A stretch of DNA of 64,000 nt from Linnemannia schmuckeri. Its lineage: Eukaryota; Mortierellomycota; Mortierellomycetes; Mortierellales; Mortierellaceae. Position numbers and translations under genes: made by a program. The stretch is from contig JANATG010000018.1 of the NCBI GenBank assembly GCA_029449235.1, positions 496,001-560,000 of the forward strand, in the 5' to 3' direction. The notes beneath the pieces are model-generated. The model worked only from the letters and a program-made list of their open reading frames with translations, was not told the origin of the DNA and did no database searches. Below are positions 20,530-32,100 of this stretch, one piece after another (positions within the stretch are counted from its first letter, which is position 1; every line of letters begins with the position of its first letter).

Positions 20530-23500
20530 TTAATGGCTATGGACAGGTGGAGCGTATTGCGTCTGAGGAATGTACATTCGGTAGGCATCCGTGACACCAG
20601 CTGAAACTGACGGGGGAGACGACACAGTCTGTTGTTGCTGCTGATGCTGCTGCTGCGACTGAGAGTGCGAGCGGAGCTGATCAGAAGAGTCATGTTTGCG
20701 AGGACGAGCGATCCGGGCAGAGGGAGATCCATAGACATCCGTCTCTGACCAGGTGGTAGTAGGAGCAGTGTTGGCAGAAGGTGGTGTGCTAGTGCTAGTG
20801 CCGTAGATGGGGGGCCGATGGTGAGGGTATCTGCTACTGGCGCCTGGGATTGGGATTGGAGCCGCGGTGGTAGTAGCTGTAAGGCCAGGCATGGGTTGAG
20901 GCGAGGGTGGCGAGGTGGAAAATTTGTTGGATCTGTTATTCGCAGTGGTGACAAAGGGGGATGTGGATCTCGATCGGGGAGAGGGGATCATTATTTCGGG
21001 AAGAGGGGTCGGTGCGAGGTGCTGATAACGGGGGCCATGAGTAATGCTGTTGCTGCTGTTGTCGTTGCCAGAATGGACACTAGCGGTCGCAGTGGGGTTA
21101 GTATCGAAGATAGCGGGAGAGGAAACCTTGCGACGTGCAGGGACAGCAGGTGGAGGTGACAGCTGAGAAGTCAAGTCGTCGAAGGAGCCAGTCGAGTGAA
21201 GTTTCTGCTGCTGAAAGTAATAGTTGGACATGGCGGACAAGGAACCCTTTCGAGGGAGCAAGAGATGCTGTTGACCGTACGGATGCTGCGACTGGTAAGA
21301 GTAAACAGTTGTGGGCGAAGGTGTCGAGGGTGGAGTCGACATTATTCCAGGGGAAGAAGGGTCGATGCTCAGATAGTCGGCAGAGTTGACTGTTCTCAAC
21401 AATGGAGATGGCGAAGCTGCTGAAAGCGAGAGTGGGGTCGGCGTGGACATGGTCGAAGGGTCCATGATGCGGAAGCCTTTGTCTCGACGAGGGGGAAGTG
21501 TACCACCTGTAGTCGCAGGAGAAACAGCGCCACTGTTAGTAGTCTTGGTGCTTTTGAGGCCAGAAGGAGGGAGCTGAGAAGAGCCAGATAGTGACTTGCT
21601 GGTGGTGGTTGTGCCTGGGGACATATCAAAGACGTTGCGAGGTGTCTGAGAGAGCGAAAGAGACATTGCTGACGAAGTAGAAGCTGCACCGCTGTCCAAA
21701 AGCGAAGACTGCTGTTGATGGGCAATAGCCAGGGACGAATCGGGAGTAAGGCTCAGCTTCCGATCAGGCAGGAGTGACAGGATGCGTGGGGGCGAGTACG
21801 ACAGCTTAGCAGAAGTTCTCGACAAGAACTTGTTGACCATCTCTTTGATCGGCACAGCAGCAGCAGCAACGACAACGGCATCGTCCAAACCATACAGCTT
21901 GGCTTCATCTGCACGAGCATGCCAGGGTGTCAATGTCAGTCTCAGTGTCAAGAAGCGGCAATCCTTCGAGGACGAGGTCGAGGAGGACTTGTTGTCGTCG
22001 ACAATGGTGGCCAAAGGAAATCCAAACTCGATCATTTCGTCAAACTCGCGGCCCTTAGAGGTAAGGTATTTGCGCACGAGTTTTCGGGATCGGGGACAGT
22101 CATAATAACGGGTGGGAGACGAGATGGTCGGCATAAGAAGGATATCGACAGAGGAGAGCAACGATCGATTGCTTTCGTCAACAAGCTGGTCAAAGTCCAT
22201 CATACTCGGATATGTCGGATCAAGATCCTTCCAACAACTACCAGGTCCGAAGGCCCTAGGTTCCTCCGCCCCACAGTCTTCGCCCTCCTCGTAGGTAAGA
22301 GCAGACGACGACATGGTGGCCTTCTTCCTGTCGTCAGTGCTGGCAATACTATTGCTGTCACCAACATGATTTTCAGTGATTCTGTCCAAGAGACAAGACT
22401 CAGACTGGCGTCTCACTGGCAACTGAGGCTTGCGCTTGTTTCTGTTGGCCCAGTCATCGGCGGTGTTGTGGCGGCTATGGTGGGCCCGCAAGAACTCGAC
22501 TGACTTGTTAAAAAACTCGACATCGCCTTGAATATGACCATGTCGATCCGATGATAAGGGCGATGAAGATGGTCTCGACGAGCCTGGTGGTTGTTGTTGT
22601 TGCTGATCAACAGAAGAAGGTGTTTGTACTGGCATGTCGGGAGCTGTGGTTGCTGCAGAAGGATTCGACTGTATTGGCTGAACAGATGAGGACGGTTGAT
22701 CTATATCAGGCCAGAGGTGGTCGGCCGAGAGAGAACGTCGATCGATACGTCGATAGAGGTGTGCAGCGGACAAGGACAGAGATTGGGCCTGGCCAGGAGA
22801 ATTAATGACCGACACTGGAGGGGAGGTAGCAGTAGCAGCAGCGGTGGCGGCGTTTGGGATTGAAGGATGACGAGATTGGCCTCGAACAGGGATGGAGACA
22901 GGTGAAGTCGGAGAGGAGGAAGTTGTTACATGTGCTGCAGGGAGAGCCTGCTGCAGATGTCGTGGTTGCTGTTGTTGTTGCTGCTGCATGTGCTGTTGCT
23001 GATGATCCCTCCCTGCGGAGAAGCGGGTCATTATCGACTGAGGAAAGGTTGGACTCCTGGGGCTGATCATCCCAGTTGTGCCGATAAGAGGGCCCATTGC
23101 GCCAGAGGAGGCACGAGTGATCGATGAAAAGGATGCCGAAGTGGAAGAAGGAGTTGATGACGAGGGTAAGATCATGTTTGTCATCGACGTTGTTGATGGA
23201 GAAACAGGTGAGGGCGGCTCGAGATCGTAAACGGTGGCGCCTGCAGCCACTGCGCCTTGACCGCCAACAATGACAAACGAGTGAACCATACCCGGGCCTC
23301 CTGGCGATCCAACAGTAGCCTCATAGCCCATGCTGCCATTATTAGTACCACTACTAGCACCGACGATGCCGAGCCCAGTTTCGTCGCTTGTGTGGCCACG
23401 TCGCCGCCACAAGAGTTTCTTCATCACACCGGCTGCGCTGCTGATGGGAGAATGGGGTAGCCGTGGAGAGGTTGGAGTTGGTGGAGGGTCGTAAGCGGAT

Positions 23501-23733
23501 CGGGGCAGACTTGAGGGAGGTGAGGTTAGTGAAGGCGCAGGGATATTGATGGGACCTCCTCGACGCGTGGTGTTGTTGTTGGTGTTGTGTACAATGTTGA
23601 TGTTTGCTATGCTCGGCTTATCGTTGTTGGTGCTGGTTGTGGTGGGTTGTGAAGGACCGATGTGGGTGAGGTAGGTCGGTGAAAGGGGACTGTCTAATGT
23701 CGATGATGACGAGTTGGATCGGAAGCGTTGCAT
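20530..23733 (-). CDS. Large disordered fungal protein of unknown function, 1067 aa
   Basis: One uninterrupted reading frame of 1067 residues, unusual in this intron-rich window. Roughly residues 1-390 and 680-1067 are Ser/Pro/Thr/Gln-rich and probably unstructured, with Gln runs near both ends. Between them lies a denser segment: VEFFNKSVEFLRAHHSRH, an Arg/Lys-rich stretch with RRQSES, SCWKDLDPTYPSMMDFDQLVD, RSRKLVRKYLTSKGREFDEMIEFGFP and FLTLRLTLTPWHARADE. This core looks like a conserved domain, but I do not recognise it. No signal peptide or membrane segment. Several RxxS and SP sites suggest kinase regulation, and the layout resembles a signalling scaffold; that is only a guess. The start is the first Met of the frame. 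Confidence 0.75.
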   Translation of the reverse strand: MQRFRSNSSSSTLDSPLSPTYLTHIGPSQPTTTSTNNDKPSIANINIVHNTNNNTTRRGGPINIPAPSLTSPPSSLPRSAYDPPPTPTSPRLPHSPISSAAGVMKKLLWRRRGHTSDETGLGIVGASSGTNNGSMGYEATVGSPGGPGMVHSFVIVGGQGAVAAGATVYDLEPPSPVSPSTTSMTNMILPSSSTPSSTSASFSSITRASSGAMGPLIGTTGMISPRSPTFPQSIMTRFSAGRDHQQQHMQQQQQQQPRHLQQALPAAHVTTSSSPTSPVSIPVRGQSRHPSIPNAATAAATATSPPVSVINSPGQAQSLSLSAAHLYRRIDRRSLSADHLWPDIDQPSSSVQPIQSNPSAATTAPDMPVQTPSSVDQQQQQPPGSSRPSSSPLSSDRHGHIQGDVEFFNKSVEFLRAHHSRHNTADDWANRNKRKPQLPVRRQSESCLLDRITENHVGDSNSIASTDDRKKATMSSSALTYEEGEDCGAEEPRAFGPGSCWKDLDPTYPSMMDFDQLVDESNRSLLSSVDILLMPTISSPTRYYDCPRSRKLVRKYLTSKGREFDEMIEFGFPLATIVDDNKSSSTSSSKDCRFLTLRLTLTPWHARADEAKLYGLDDAVVVAAAAVPIKEMVNKFLSRTSAKLSYSPPRILSLLPDRKLSLTPDSSLAIAHQQQSSLLDSGAASTSSAMSLSLSQTPRNVFDMSPGTTTTSKSLSGSSQLPPSGLKSTKTTNSGAVSPATTGGTLPPRRDKGFRIMDPSTMSTPTPLSLSAASPSPLLRTVNSADYLSIDPSSPGIMSTPPSTPSPTTVYSYQSQHPYGQQHLLLPRKGSLSAMSNYYFQQQKLHSTGSFDDLTSQLSPPPAVPARRKVSSPAIFDTNPTATASVHSGNDNSSNSITHGPRYQHLAPTPLPEIMIPSPRSRSTSPFVTTANNRSNKFSTSPPSPQPMPGLTATTTAAPIPIPGASSRYPHHRPPIYGTSTSTPPSANTAPTTTWSETDVYGSPSARIARPRKHDSSDQLRSHSQSQQQHQQQQQTVSSPPSVSAGVTDAYRMYIPQTQYAPPVHSH

Positions 23734-25633
23734 TGTCGAATATAACGAATTAGGTGCAATTAGAAATAAGGATTAAAAGAAGAGTAAAGGGAGGAAAGCT
23801 ATAATTCATAAGGGCAGAGAGAAAAAAAAAGAAAGGGAGAGCGTACAGGTTAGAGTGAGGGATACACACAAGGATGAGAGGTTAGCTCTGATCATCAGCA
23901 CCAGAAGATCGTCATAGCCTTGGTATGTTGGCGTGAGTGAATGATTTCTCGTACCTGGGGTGAATAGGAGAAATGTACAACGTTATGTAGGGTATATGGG
24001 TGATATCCACACACGCAAGGGGGCCATGTGGATGCGAGCGTGTAACGGGAGAGGACGGGAAGGAGAGAGAGAGAAAGGGAGAAAGGAAAGGTAATGGGGA
24101 AAGAAAGAAAAAAAAAAGAGAGATTCCTAAGAGAAGAAAGACAACAGGACTCCGACCTTCATATATGAGGAAAGTACAAAACTGAGAAAAAAAGACCATG
24201 CATAGATTTGCAATGGTGTCAAAATACGTATGTCTGTGTGTGAGTGTGTATGTGCAATGTCGCCTCAGGCGAGAGAAGGAGAGAGTGAAAACAAGAGAGC
24301 AAAATTCCTTCTAATGGTATATATTTACAAGATTTTGGCCACGAAAAAACAGGAAAGACGTTTGCAGTATGCATCCAATGGTTCGAGCTAGGCAAGGGCG
24401 TTGCGAGCAATTGATATTTTACAGAAAATGAGAAGGGAAAGGAAGACCAAAGCTAACAAAAAAAAAAGTGGAGAATAGGACGAATAAGACGAATAAGAAG
24501 AAAAGAAGAAAAGAAAAATAAAAGGCATTAGTAGATTGAGGATGTGGATTTGAAGAAAGGAATAAAAAAAAGAAGGAAGGGGTGGAAAGGGACGGGGAGG
24601 GGGATACGAGAGAGGAAGGGGAAGGGTGAAAGAGAAGGGAGAGGAGGGATAAAGAAGAAGGGGCCAAGCATACATACATACAAACAACAAGCATGGCTCA
24701 AAAAGGCATGCAATCAAAAAGAAAGAAAAAAAAGTAAGAAGAAAGGAAGTGTAAGTGAGATGGCATGGGGTCAGGGAATAAAAAAGAATGAGAGCCATGA
24801 TTGTTGTCGTTATTATCATCATCGATCTTACTTTCAAAAAGAAGAGACTAGTAGGCTATTGAGCCTGTAACAATACCAACAACAGGAGGATGTTAGAGAA
24901 GAAGAAGAGCTTTCAAGCAAATAAGAAAAAAATGAACTGAATTGAACAACCAGCGTATATATGTGCTGCTGTTGTTGTCCGTGTAACTGGGGCTCGGATA
25001 CTGTATTCAAGTGAGACGTGTGAATGGTTGCATGGCTACAGTTCTACCAAGAAAAAGTAACTTGACTCTGTCCCTCGATCTCGCCCTCCTCTTCACCCTT
25101 CCTCCTATCCTTCTCTCTCTTCCCCTCCTACGTCTTCATGCGACCTCATCATTGCTATTCTTCCTCTTTGACTCTTTCTTTGTCTCTTTATCTCTAAGAG
25201 GATGAAGGGGGGTCCAGAAACACATCATGAACAACAACAGTATATCGAGGGAAAGGGAGAGAGAGAGGACATAACCCCATACCATGGCGCGTTGACATCC
25301 CATGAGGCAAGATGAGGAGAAAGAACGGAATTGATCCACTCTCGAGGATAATCAAACGCAAAATAAAAAAAAAAATGAGGAGAGGGAGAAAAACATAAAA
25401 ACAGAGTAAGGAGAGTCAATAAAAGAGATGGTGGACTATGTGGATGGAGTCATAGTATGGGCCATGCACACACACACATACAACAAAGCACAACGACAAC
25501 ACAGTGAGCGTTGAACGGGCACAAGGGGAACAAAAATGAAAGGAGAGGAAGAACATAGTCAACTAGTCAATAAGAACGTAAGTGTGGTTTTTTTATTTTG
25601 TTATTTATCCTTTTCCCACTCAATCCCCCTTTA

Positions 25634-25669
<36 letters not shown>

Positions 25670-28033
25670 TTGCTGGCCCGTTTCTTTTCCTTTTGTTCGC
25701 TCGGTGCCTAGGAAGCCTCCTTATCCCGTCGATTCCTGTCCGTGTATCCCGTCTGTGTGTGTCTATCTATGATCTGCTCCGAGGGTATGCTTGAAATTGG
25801 TCAAGGGGGTTCACCAAAAAAGTACTTATTGCTGTACGGATGCTTGTACTGTCAGCCCCTAGTCGAGGCAGTGTAGGTCTAGGAAAGAAAAAAATCCTTT
25901 CCCATTAATATAAAAGAAGCATTGGATTGTTAGCGGGTAGTATTGTGTTTTTTGTTTCTTCGTGTGTGGACATCAGTCCATGGTCAGTGGTCAATGATAA
26001 AGAAATTGACAGATGCTTAATGACTGCCGGGTCTAAGCTAAGAAAAAACTAACGAGCCAAAGAACTGTCAAACAAGTCAGCAACAAATGACATTCACCCC
26101 GCGCTCATGTTTTTACCCCGCGGTCCCCATCCCCCTCTCTTTTCAGGATCTTCTTAGTCTTCATTCTCTGTGAAAAGAAAATCACCAGATGACCTCGTGA
26201 GGCTTCATTATCCCTGACCTATAGATGTCATTTTCTTACTTTTTTGTTCCCTTTTTGCGCTTTTTTTGCTCTGACAATCCCATGGAGCGAAAGTAAGAGT
26301 GAAAGAAAAAGTGCGACTATGCCATTGCCTAATCCCTCCATTCTACTCGCAATGGTTTTTAGTTTGCTAAGAGTTTCTCTCTTCTCCTTGTTAGTATTCT
26401 CTGCTCGGTTTTGTTGTTCCTAGTCATGCGCCGCTAGAAAAGAATGCAAAAAAAGACCAAGAAGAAAAGAACTCGGAGTTGCCACCATTTTTTGTTGATA
26501 TTTTTTGTACATTCACAAGAGTACAAAAGGTGTTCCATAAACTATGACCATGGCTCGTGCTAATTCTTCGACCCATGAGGCATCACGATGAAGAGCCAAA
26601 GAAGACATCCCAAACTCTGCAAAGGGGGTCTTTTCTGGCTTTTCATACTTCATCCTTTATGCTCAAACTTTACAATCCCGCTCACCCGCTTTGCAGCAAA
26701 TGCAATGCATCCGAGCAGAAGAAACAAAACACAACTCTCCTCTTCTATGCACAAAACGTCTCAAAAAACAAGAGCATTTTCAAAGAAGACAAAAAACATG
26801 TTACATTTGCCGAATGGGCGTATACTTTGTGTGTTTTTTCGCGTTCCTTTCTTACTCCAACTTCCTATTTCCTCCTTTTTCTTCTGTCGCACATGGGTTC
26901 ACCTCTTGAAGAGTGTTTAGCCCCGTGTTTGGAGCTTAGGGGTGAAAATCATCTTCATTAACAATAGCAAAAACAACAACAATAGCAACACACGTACACA
27001 AACGAACAAACAAACAAACACAACTAAGAAGTGAGAGTATACGCTGTTTGTTCAGTGTTTGGATCGAACATATTTCCTTGGCCATTGAGCCCTCTTTCTT
27101 TCCTCTCTTTCCCTTCTTTCTTTTTCACACAGTTCAATATTCTAGCCAGCCCATGTCAAGCTAGATCCCCATCTTTTCTCTTTCTTATTTTTCCTTCTTT
27201 CCTCTTCTTCCGAATACATTTCGTGCGCAGTGCGCGCGTTTTTTTTGTAAGTAATACGATGGCACCTTTTTGTGTGTGCGTATGTGAGCTGATTTTACTC
27301 CTGCATAACGATTCAAGAACAGCAAACAACAACAATGGGGGAAAGGGAAGGACACTGTTTTTGTGATTCCATGTTTGCTTTGCTGTTGATGGATGGTTAT
27401 ACACGCATACTGTCGCTCTACTATTGCCATTTTTTACATTACATGCTGCTTGAATCTGTCATCGTGCTTCTGAAGTCAAGGGGAAGGGGGTGTGTTGATG
27501 TATATATGTGGTCAAAGATTGACAAACAGCAAAAATTTATTGGCTATTGACCAGGGTTATTGGGTCGAAGAAGAGAGACAAAAAAAGAGGAGGAAGAGGA
27601 CGATGCAAGGAGAAAGAGGGAAGGAAGAAGGGAAAAGTAAAGGCAGGCAGGAGACGAGGGATGTGAAGAACTGGGGTGTTTTTGCCGCGCCCTTTCATCA
27701 CTCTCTCCCCTTCTTATCAAACATCACATATCGTACATATCCATTGCGCCTGCTCTCTTCTCTTCTCACTCCTTCCCTATAGCTTTTTCTTGTTCTACCT
27801 TTCGCGGTTTACTCAGTATCTGATGCGCGTCTCAGCTCTAATCAAGAAATTTTCTGTAAACGCGTTTTCCCCTTCGTTGGAGAAATTGATGACGTCCCTA
27901 CTTTTTTCGGCTATGGGACAATGGCCCCCATTCTAGAAAAGAGACAAAATTGACAGTCCAACGAAATTATTCCTAATTTGGAATAATCTTCAAACTCAAT
28001 TTTACACAAGCTCATTTGACGTTATCGATTTAT
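23734..28033. other. 4.3-kb region without recognisable genes
   Basis: Alternating purine-rich and pyrimidine-rich blocks, a 36-nt-class poly-T run near 25,630, short GT/CA repeats and stop-dense frames. ORFs up to about 150 codons are translations of these simple repeats. The first part is probably leader and promoter of the 1067-aa gene. No tRNA or other RNA gene seen. Confidence 0.5.
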
Positions 28034-29150
28034 TCACTGGCAAGTTCGAGCTGCTTTGACAGTGTTCAAGCCCTTCATCTCAAGAAGAGTACGCTCGAGC
28101 CCTACAATCTTGCTTTGAAAGTAAGGAAGAGTGCACTTTCTCCTTTTTATGGCTTTCGCTTCATCGCCCATCATCATTAGCAAAGAAACCATTCTGATCT
28201 CACACTCCCTGAACGCAACTACTCGGTCACTCTCCCTGGCTTTCCTTGCGGCTTCTTTTTTTTCAGCCCTGGCCTTCTCAAGTTGCAATACAAGTGATGA
28301 CGATAACATCGCCTTCAACCTGGGAGAAAGTTCGTCGTCGCTGTCATCGCTATCGTCGCTATCTCTGCCATTGTCGGCAGGGATGGTTAGATTCGGTGAA
28401 GGCATATCACTTCCGTTGAAACAGATCTTCATGTCATTATAGATCCGTGATACTAAGTACAAATGTTTGCATGGCACGCAGTGATGGACATAACTCATGC
28501 AGGAGTAGGAAAGAAGGCGAATTGCCTCCGTGTTTGCCATGACATCGTACTTGATATCTGGTGATCTAAAAGACCTCACCGAGATCTATAATGCAAACGT
28601 TATAAAAATGTATCAGAAGGGAACTTTATAGATAGCAGCATCAACGCTGAAAAATACTAGTTACCTTTTTGTCATCGTTTATCTCTGTGACCATATTCTT
28701 GGCTATATCAAAAGGCAGCTCTAATGCCTTTGCTTTTACACTCCTGTCGTATTCCGAGAGTACTATAGGTTCCAATCCATGCACAACTTTGTAGTGGTGG
28801 GTCCTGAAGCCAATATCGACTACACCTGTTAGCAAATGGATCAGATCATCTGCGCGTAGATCGCGTTCATATCCCAGGTGCTGTCTCTTCAAGGTCTTAT
28901 GCCAACTTTCAACGAGATTGTCAGTGTTAATATGCTGGTAATCCTGTTGACGTAGAAGAATACGATTAAGTTAGTTCAATTGGTCTGTTGCGTTTGTTAA
29001 AAAAGAGAAGTAAAAAATGTTAACATCACTATGCCTTACCTTTCGATGGTAAAGGGCCCATCTGACCAGTTTCTCCGATTTCATCCACTGGCTGTTGATA
29101 TAGCCGATCATTGCGGTATGTATTGCATATGTACTGTTCAACACCATACT
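28034..29150 (-). pseudogene. MULE-type SWIM-domain transposase, 3' part
   Basis: Minus-strand exons about 29150-29040, 28943-28665 and 28585-28034 join in phase: GYINSQWMKSEKLVRWALYHRK, then DYQHINTDNLVESWHKTLKRQ with DLRADDLIHLLTG, then ISVRSFRSPDIKYDV. This order is that of the C-terminal part of fungal MuDR/MULE-like transposases, followed by a SWIM zinc finger (SCMSYVHHCVPCKHLYLVSR) and a C-terminal coiled coil rich in K/E/R. The catalytic N-terminal half is missing. SWIM fingers read CxC...CxH; here the first Cys position is Tyr (TAC), so the finger may be damaged. The remaining exons have no stop codons. It abuts, head to head, the XPG-Fanzor remnant. Confidence 0.7.
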
Positions 29151-32100
29151 CGCCAGCATCCCAACAACCGGACGACGCCGCTTTGATGTTCTCGGCACCA
29201 GTTGCTGCACAATCAGGGATGCCTATTCTAAACATTCTCCGGACGTCGCCAATAGAATCCTGCAAAAGGAAGTGGAACGATTTGGGAACCATCTCAACAT
29301 GACGCTATACCTTGATGATCCACAGGCAGTAGAGAAACAGAACACGGCCGAGGCACGAGAAGCAGGGAGACTGAAGGCGCTGGACGTTCTTTCGACTAGC
29401 ATGGACATTTTCGAATCACGAATGGAGGCGGGTCAAAGGATCAGGAAACAGCAGTTTATCTCCATCAAGAAGAACTTTGCTTCGGCGTTCTATTGGTCCT
29501 TGTCGAATCGGCAACAGTTTGCGGAGTACATGAGAGGTATCGGCTGGACCGTTATACTTTGCGATACAGAGGCAGATGTTGCTATCGCTCAAGATGCCCA
29601 GCTAAGGGACATTATAATCTCCTCGGACAGTGACATGATGGCCTACGCATCTGTCCAAACACTTTGGCGACCTGTCTCACGGAATGTCGTTCTTGCCTAC
29701 TTTATGCCGGACGTCCTCAAGGCTATCGAATTCAGCCGAAATCAGCTCACTGCACTGGCCATCGTCTCGAGAAATGACTACCAGAGGAACATCTACTCCC
29801 TTGGTCCGGCAACCAACTTTTCCATCATCAAGGCCATTGGGCACAGACCAGGTATAGTTTTGTCAAAAAAGACTTTTATTTGGAGCGTTTCACAACCTCC
29901 TTATATTAAATTCTAATTGCTACCTTTTTTCTTTTAAAATAGCTGTTCGAGACCTCGTGTCGGCATACCTACAGGATGGCAAGGTCGTAACAAGGAACAC
30001 GCAGCAGGAGACCTTTGAAACCTCCATGGGAGTGTTTGTCGACTGGCTACAGACTCGGATTGAACCTGTAGTAGTTCAGACTCCTTCTCAAATTGTCTTT
30101 GATGCATGTCGTCATCGTTTCGATGATCTGATGTAGAGATACGATTACTGGAAGCAAACGCAAGGAACTAGGCCCAGGTAATTTGATAGGATGTTTTTAG
30201 CCTTTTCGTTCGCTTTTTTGTATTGATGTGTATCTTACCATTTATTATATTTGTTTTGATATAGGTCTTCCCAAGAAAACATTGTTCGAGTGCGGAAGCC
30301 TCGGTCTTTCAATTGGTACAGAACCGTGGAATCACCCATTCTGGTCTCAGGGTCGTCTCTGCCACAAGCAGCCCCAGTCCCACAGGAACACGACACACCT
30401 TCGGTTGCAGCACAACAGGATGACGGTCATCCACCTCTCGACAGGACCAGAATCCCCCGAAACCGCGCCCGATTCTCGTTCAAAGAAAGAACCAGGAAAA
30501 CAGTACATGATCCTCCGTCAAAGATGAAACAGTTTCTGAAATACTATAAGGAACATCCCACAACAACCACCGATCAGGCCTCCAACATCAAATCCAAGGC
30601 CAAAGCGGAAAAGGACTCCACTGTTGCCAAGAAGCCACCAGGCACAAAGGGCAAGAAGGGACTTGTGCGTTCTATGGCATGGTACCATCCAACAGTGACG
30701 CTCGAGACTGGAACGCTAGCCGCCAACACCAAGAGGGTTTTTATCCCATCATCCGTGCCCGCCTCCTCCAAGCCAGCAACGGCCATGCTTGGGTCGACTA
30801 TGCCAACTACAGCAATGCCCGCACCTTCGACACCCGCCTTGGACCGCCCTGATCTACAGCGGCTCGTGATGGAGTGTCTTCAGGAGGCTACTCATCTTAC
30901 AGCGGGTGTCAAGCGGGAGGCCCAGCGACTCGTAGGTCAGTTTGTCGAGGCCATGGGCAAGAGGATGGATGCTGCCGAAATGAAGTTGATGACCGAGTGT
31001 CAGTCCTCTATAGACTCTATGAATAACACAGATCAGGTCAGGAAGCAGGTCGCAGCTAGGAGAGATGCCATATCCGACGATGAGCGTAGGATTCTTGACC
31101 ATCTATGCGAACGCATCAAGCCCGAGGAGGACAATGGTGAGGATGAGGGGGATTGCGGGAAGACGAACAATCAGAATAACAACGACATCGACGACAAAGA
31201 CGAAACAGATTCAGACCGTTTTCTCCGGTCCTTCCTCACGTTTCTGTATTCGGGAAACTGTCCCCAAATAAGGAGCAAAACAGTCGAAAGCCTTACCGAG
31301 AACACTGGAATTATCCCCACAGTCAACACCCTCATCAACTGACTTGTCGACCGAAAGTTATACCACCCACCTCGGTCGCGCGGCGAGATCGATGTTCACA
31401 TGCCCTTTACTCCTAACTTCTTGGTGCGATCGGTGTCTGGCCAACTAGCCTTGGAACTCAAGAAAATCTACAGGAATGGGACGTTTGATCTCTACAAGAA
31501 GGTATGCATTGAAGTGTTTTTTTTCCCCTGTCGCTACTATGTTTTCAAATTCTTATCTTCAAAAAAAAAAAAAAAATACAAAAATTCTAATGGTTGTTTT
31601 CTTTCATTATAGGCTGAGGCTATGAAGAAGAAAGGGATCATGGGAGCGACCGTCGACATCCAAATTCGAGAAGGTATTTCAGCGGCTGAGAACTTTCTCC
31701 ACCTTAACAAACTCACCAACAACAGCCGCAAGATCGCTCCATTCACCACTTCTCAGCAACCTTTTATATCGTTCTCCGAACGGGAGCTTGCCTCATTCTT
31801 TTGGACGCAGAAGTTGTTAAGGGAGAGACTGGAAGAGTTGGCTCTTCAGAATCATACGCACATGACGTCAACGAGCGATCTCGACACATGGATTGATGGG
31901 AAAGAGCCCGGATACATCATAAAGCACTTCATCTGTGACGTGGCGCCCCAAGGACTAACGAGTCACCAGAAGAGAAAGGCGGGGCACCGAGCTGCTGTCA
32001 AGTTGTTGCCATTGAGCGAGATCGGAGCTCACCTGGATGTTGTCAAGGACAAGAACCTCGACCCGTTGAAATATGCGTTGAACCGCGATAAACGAGGATA

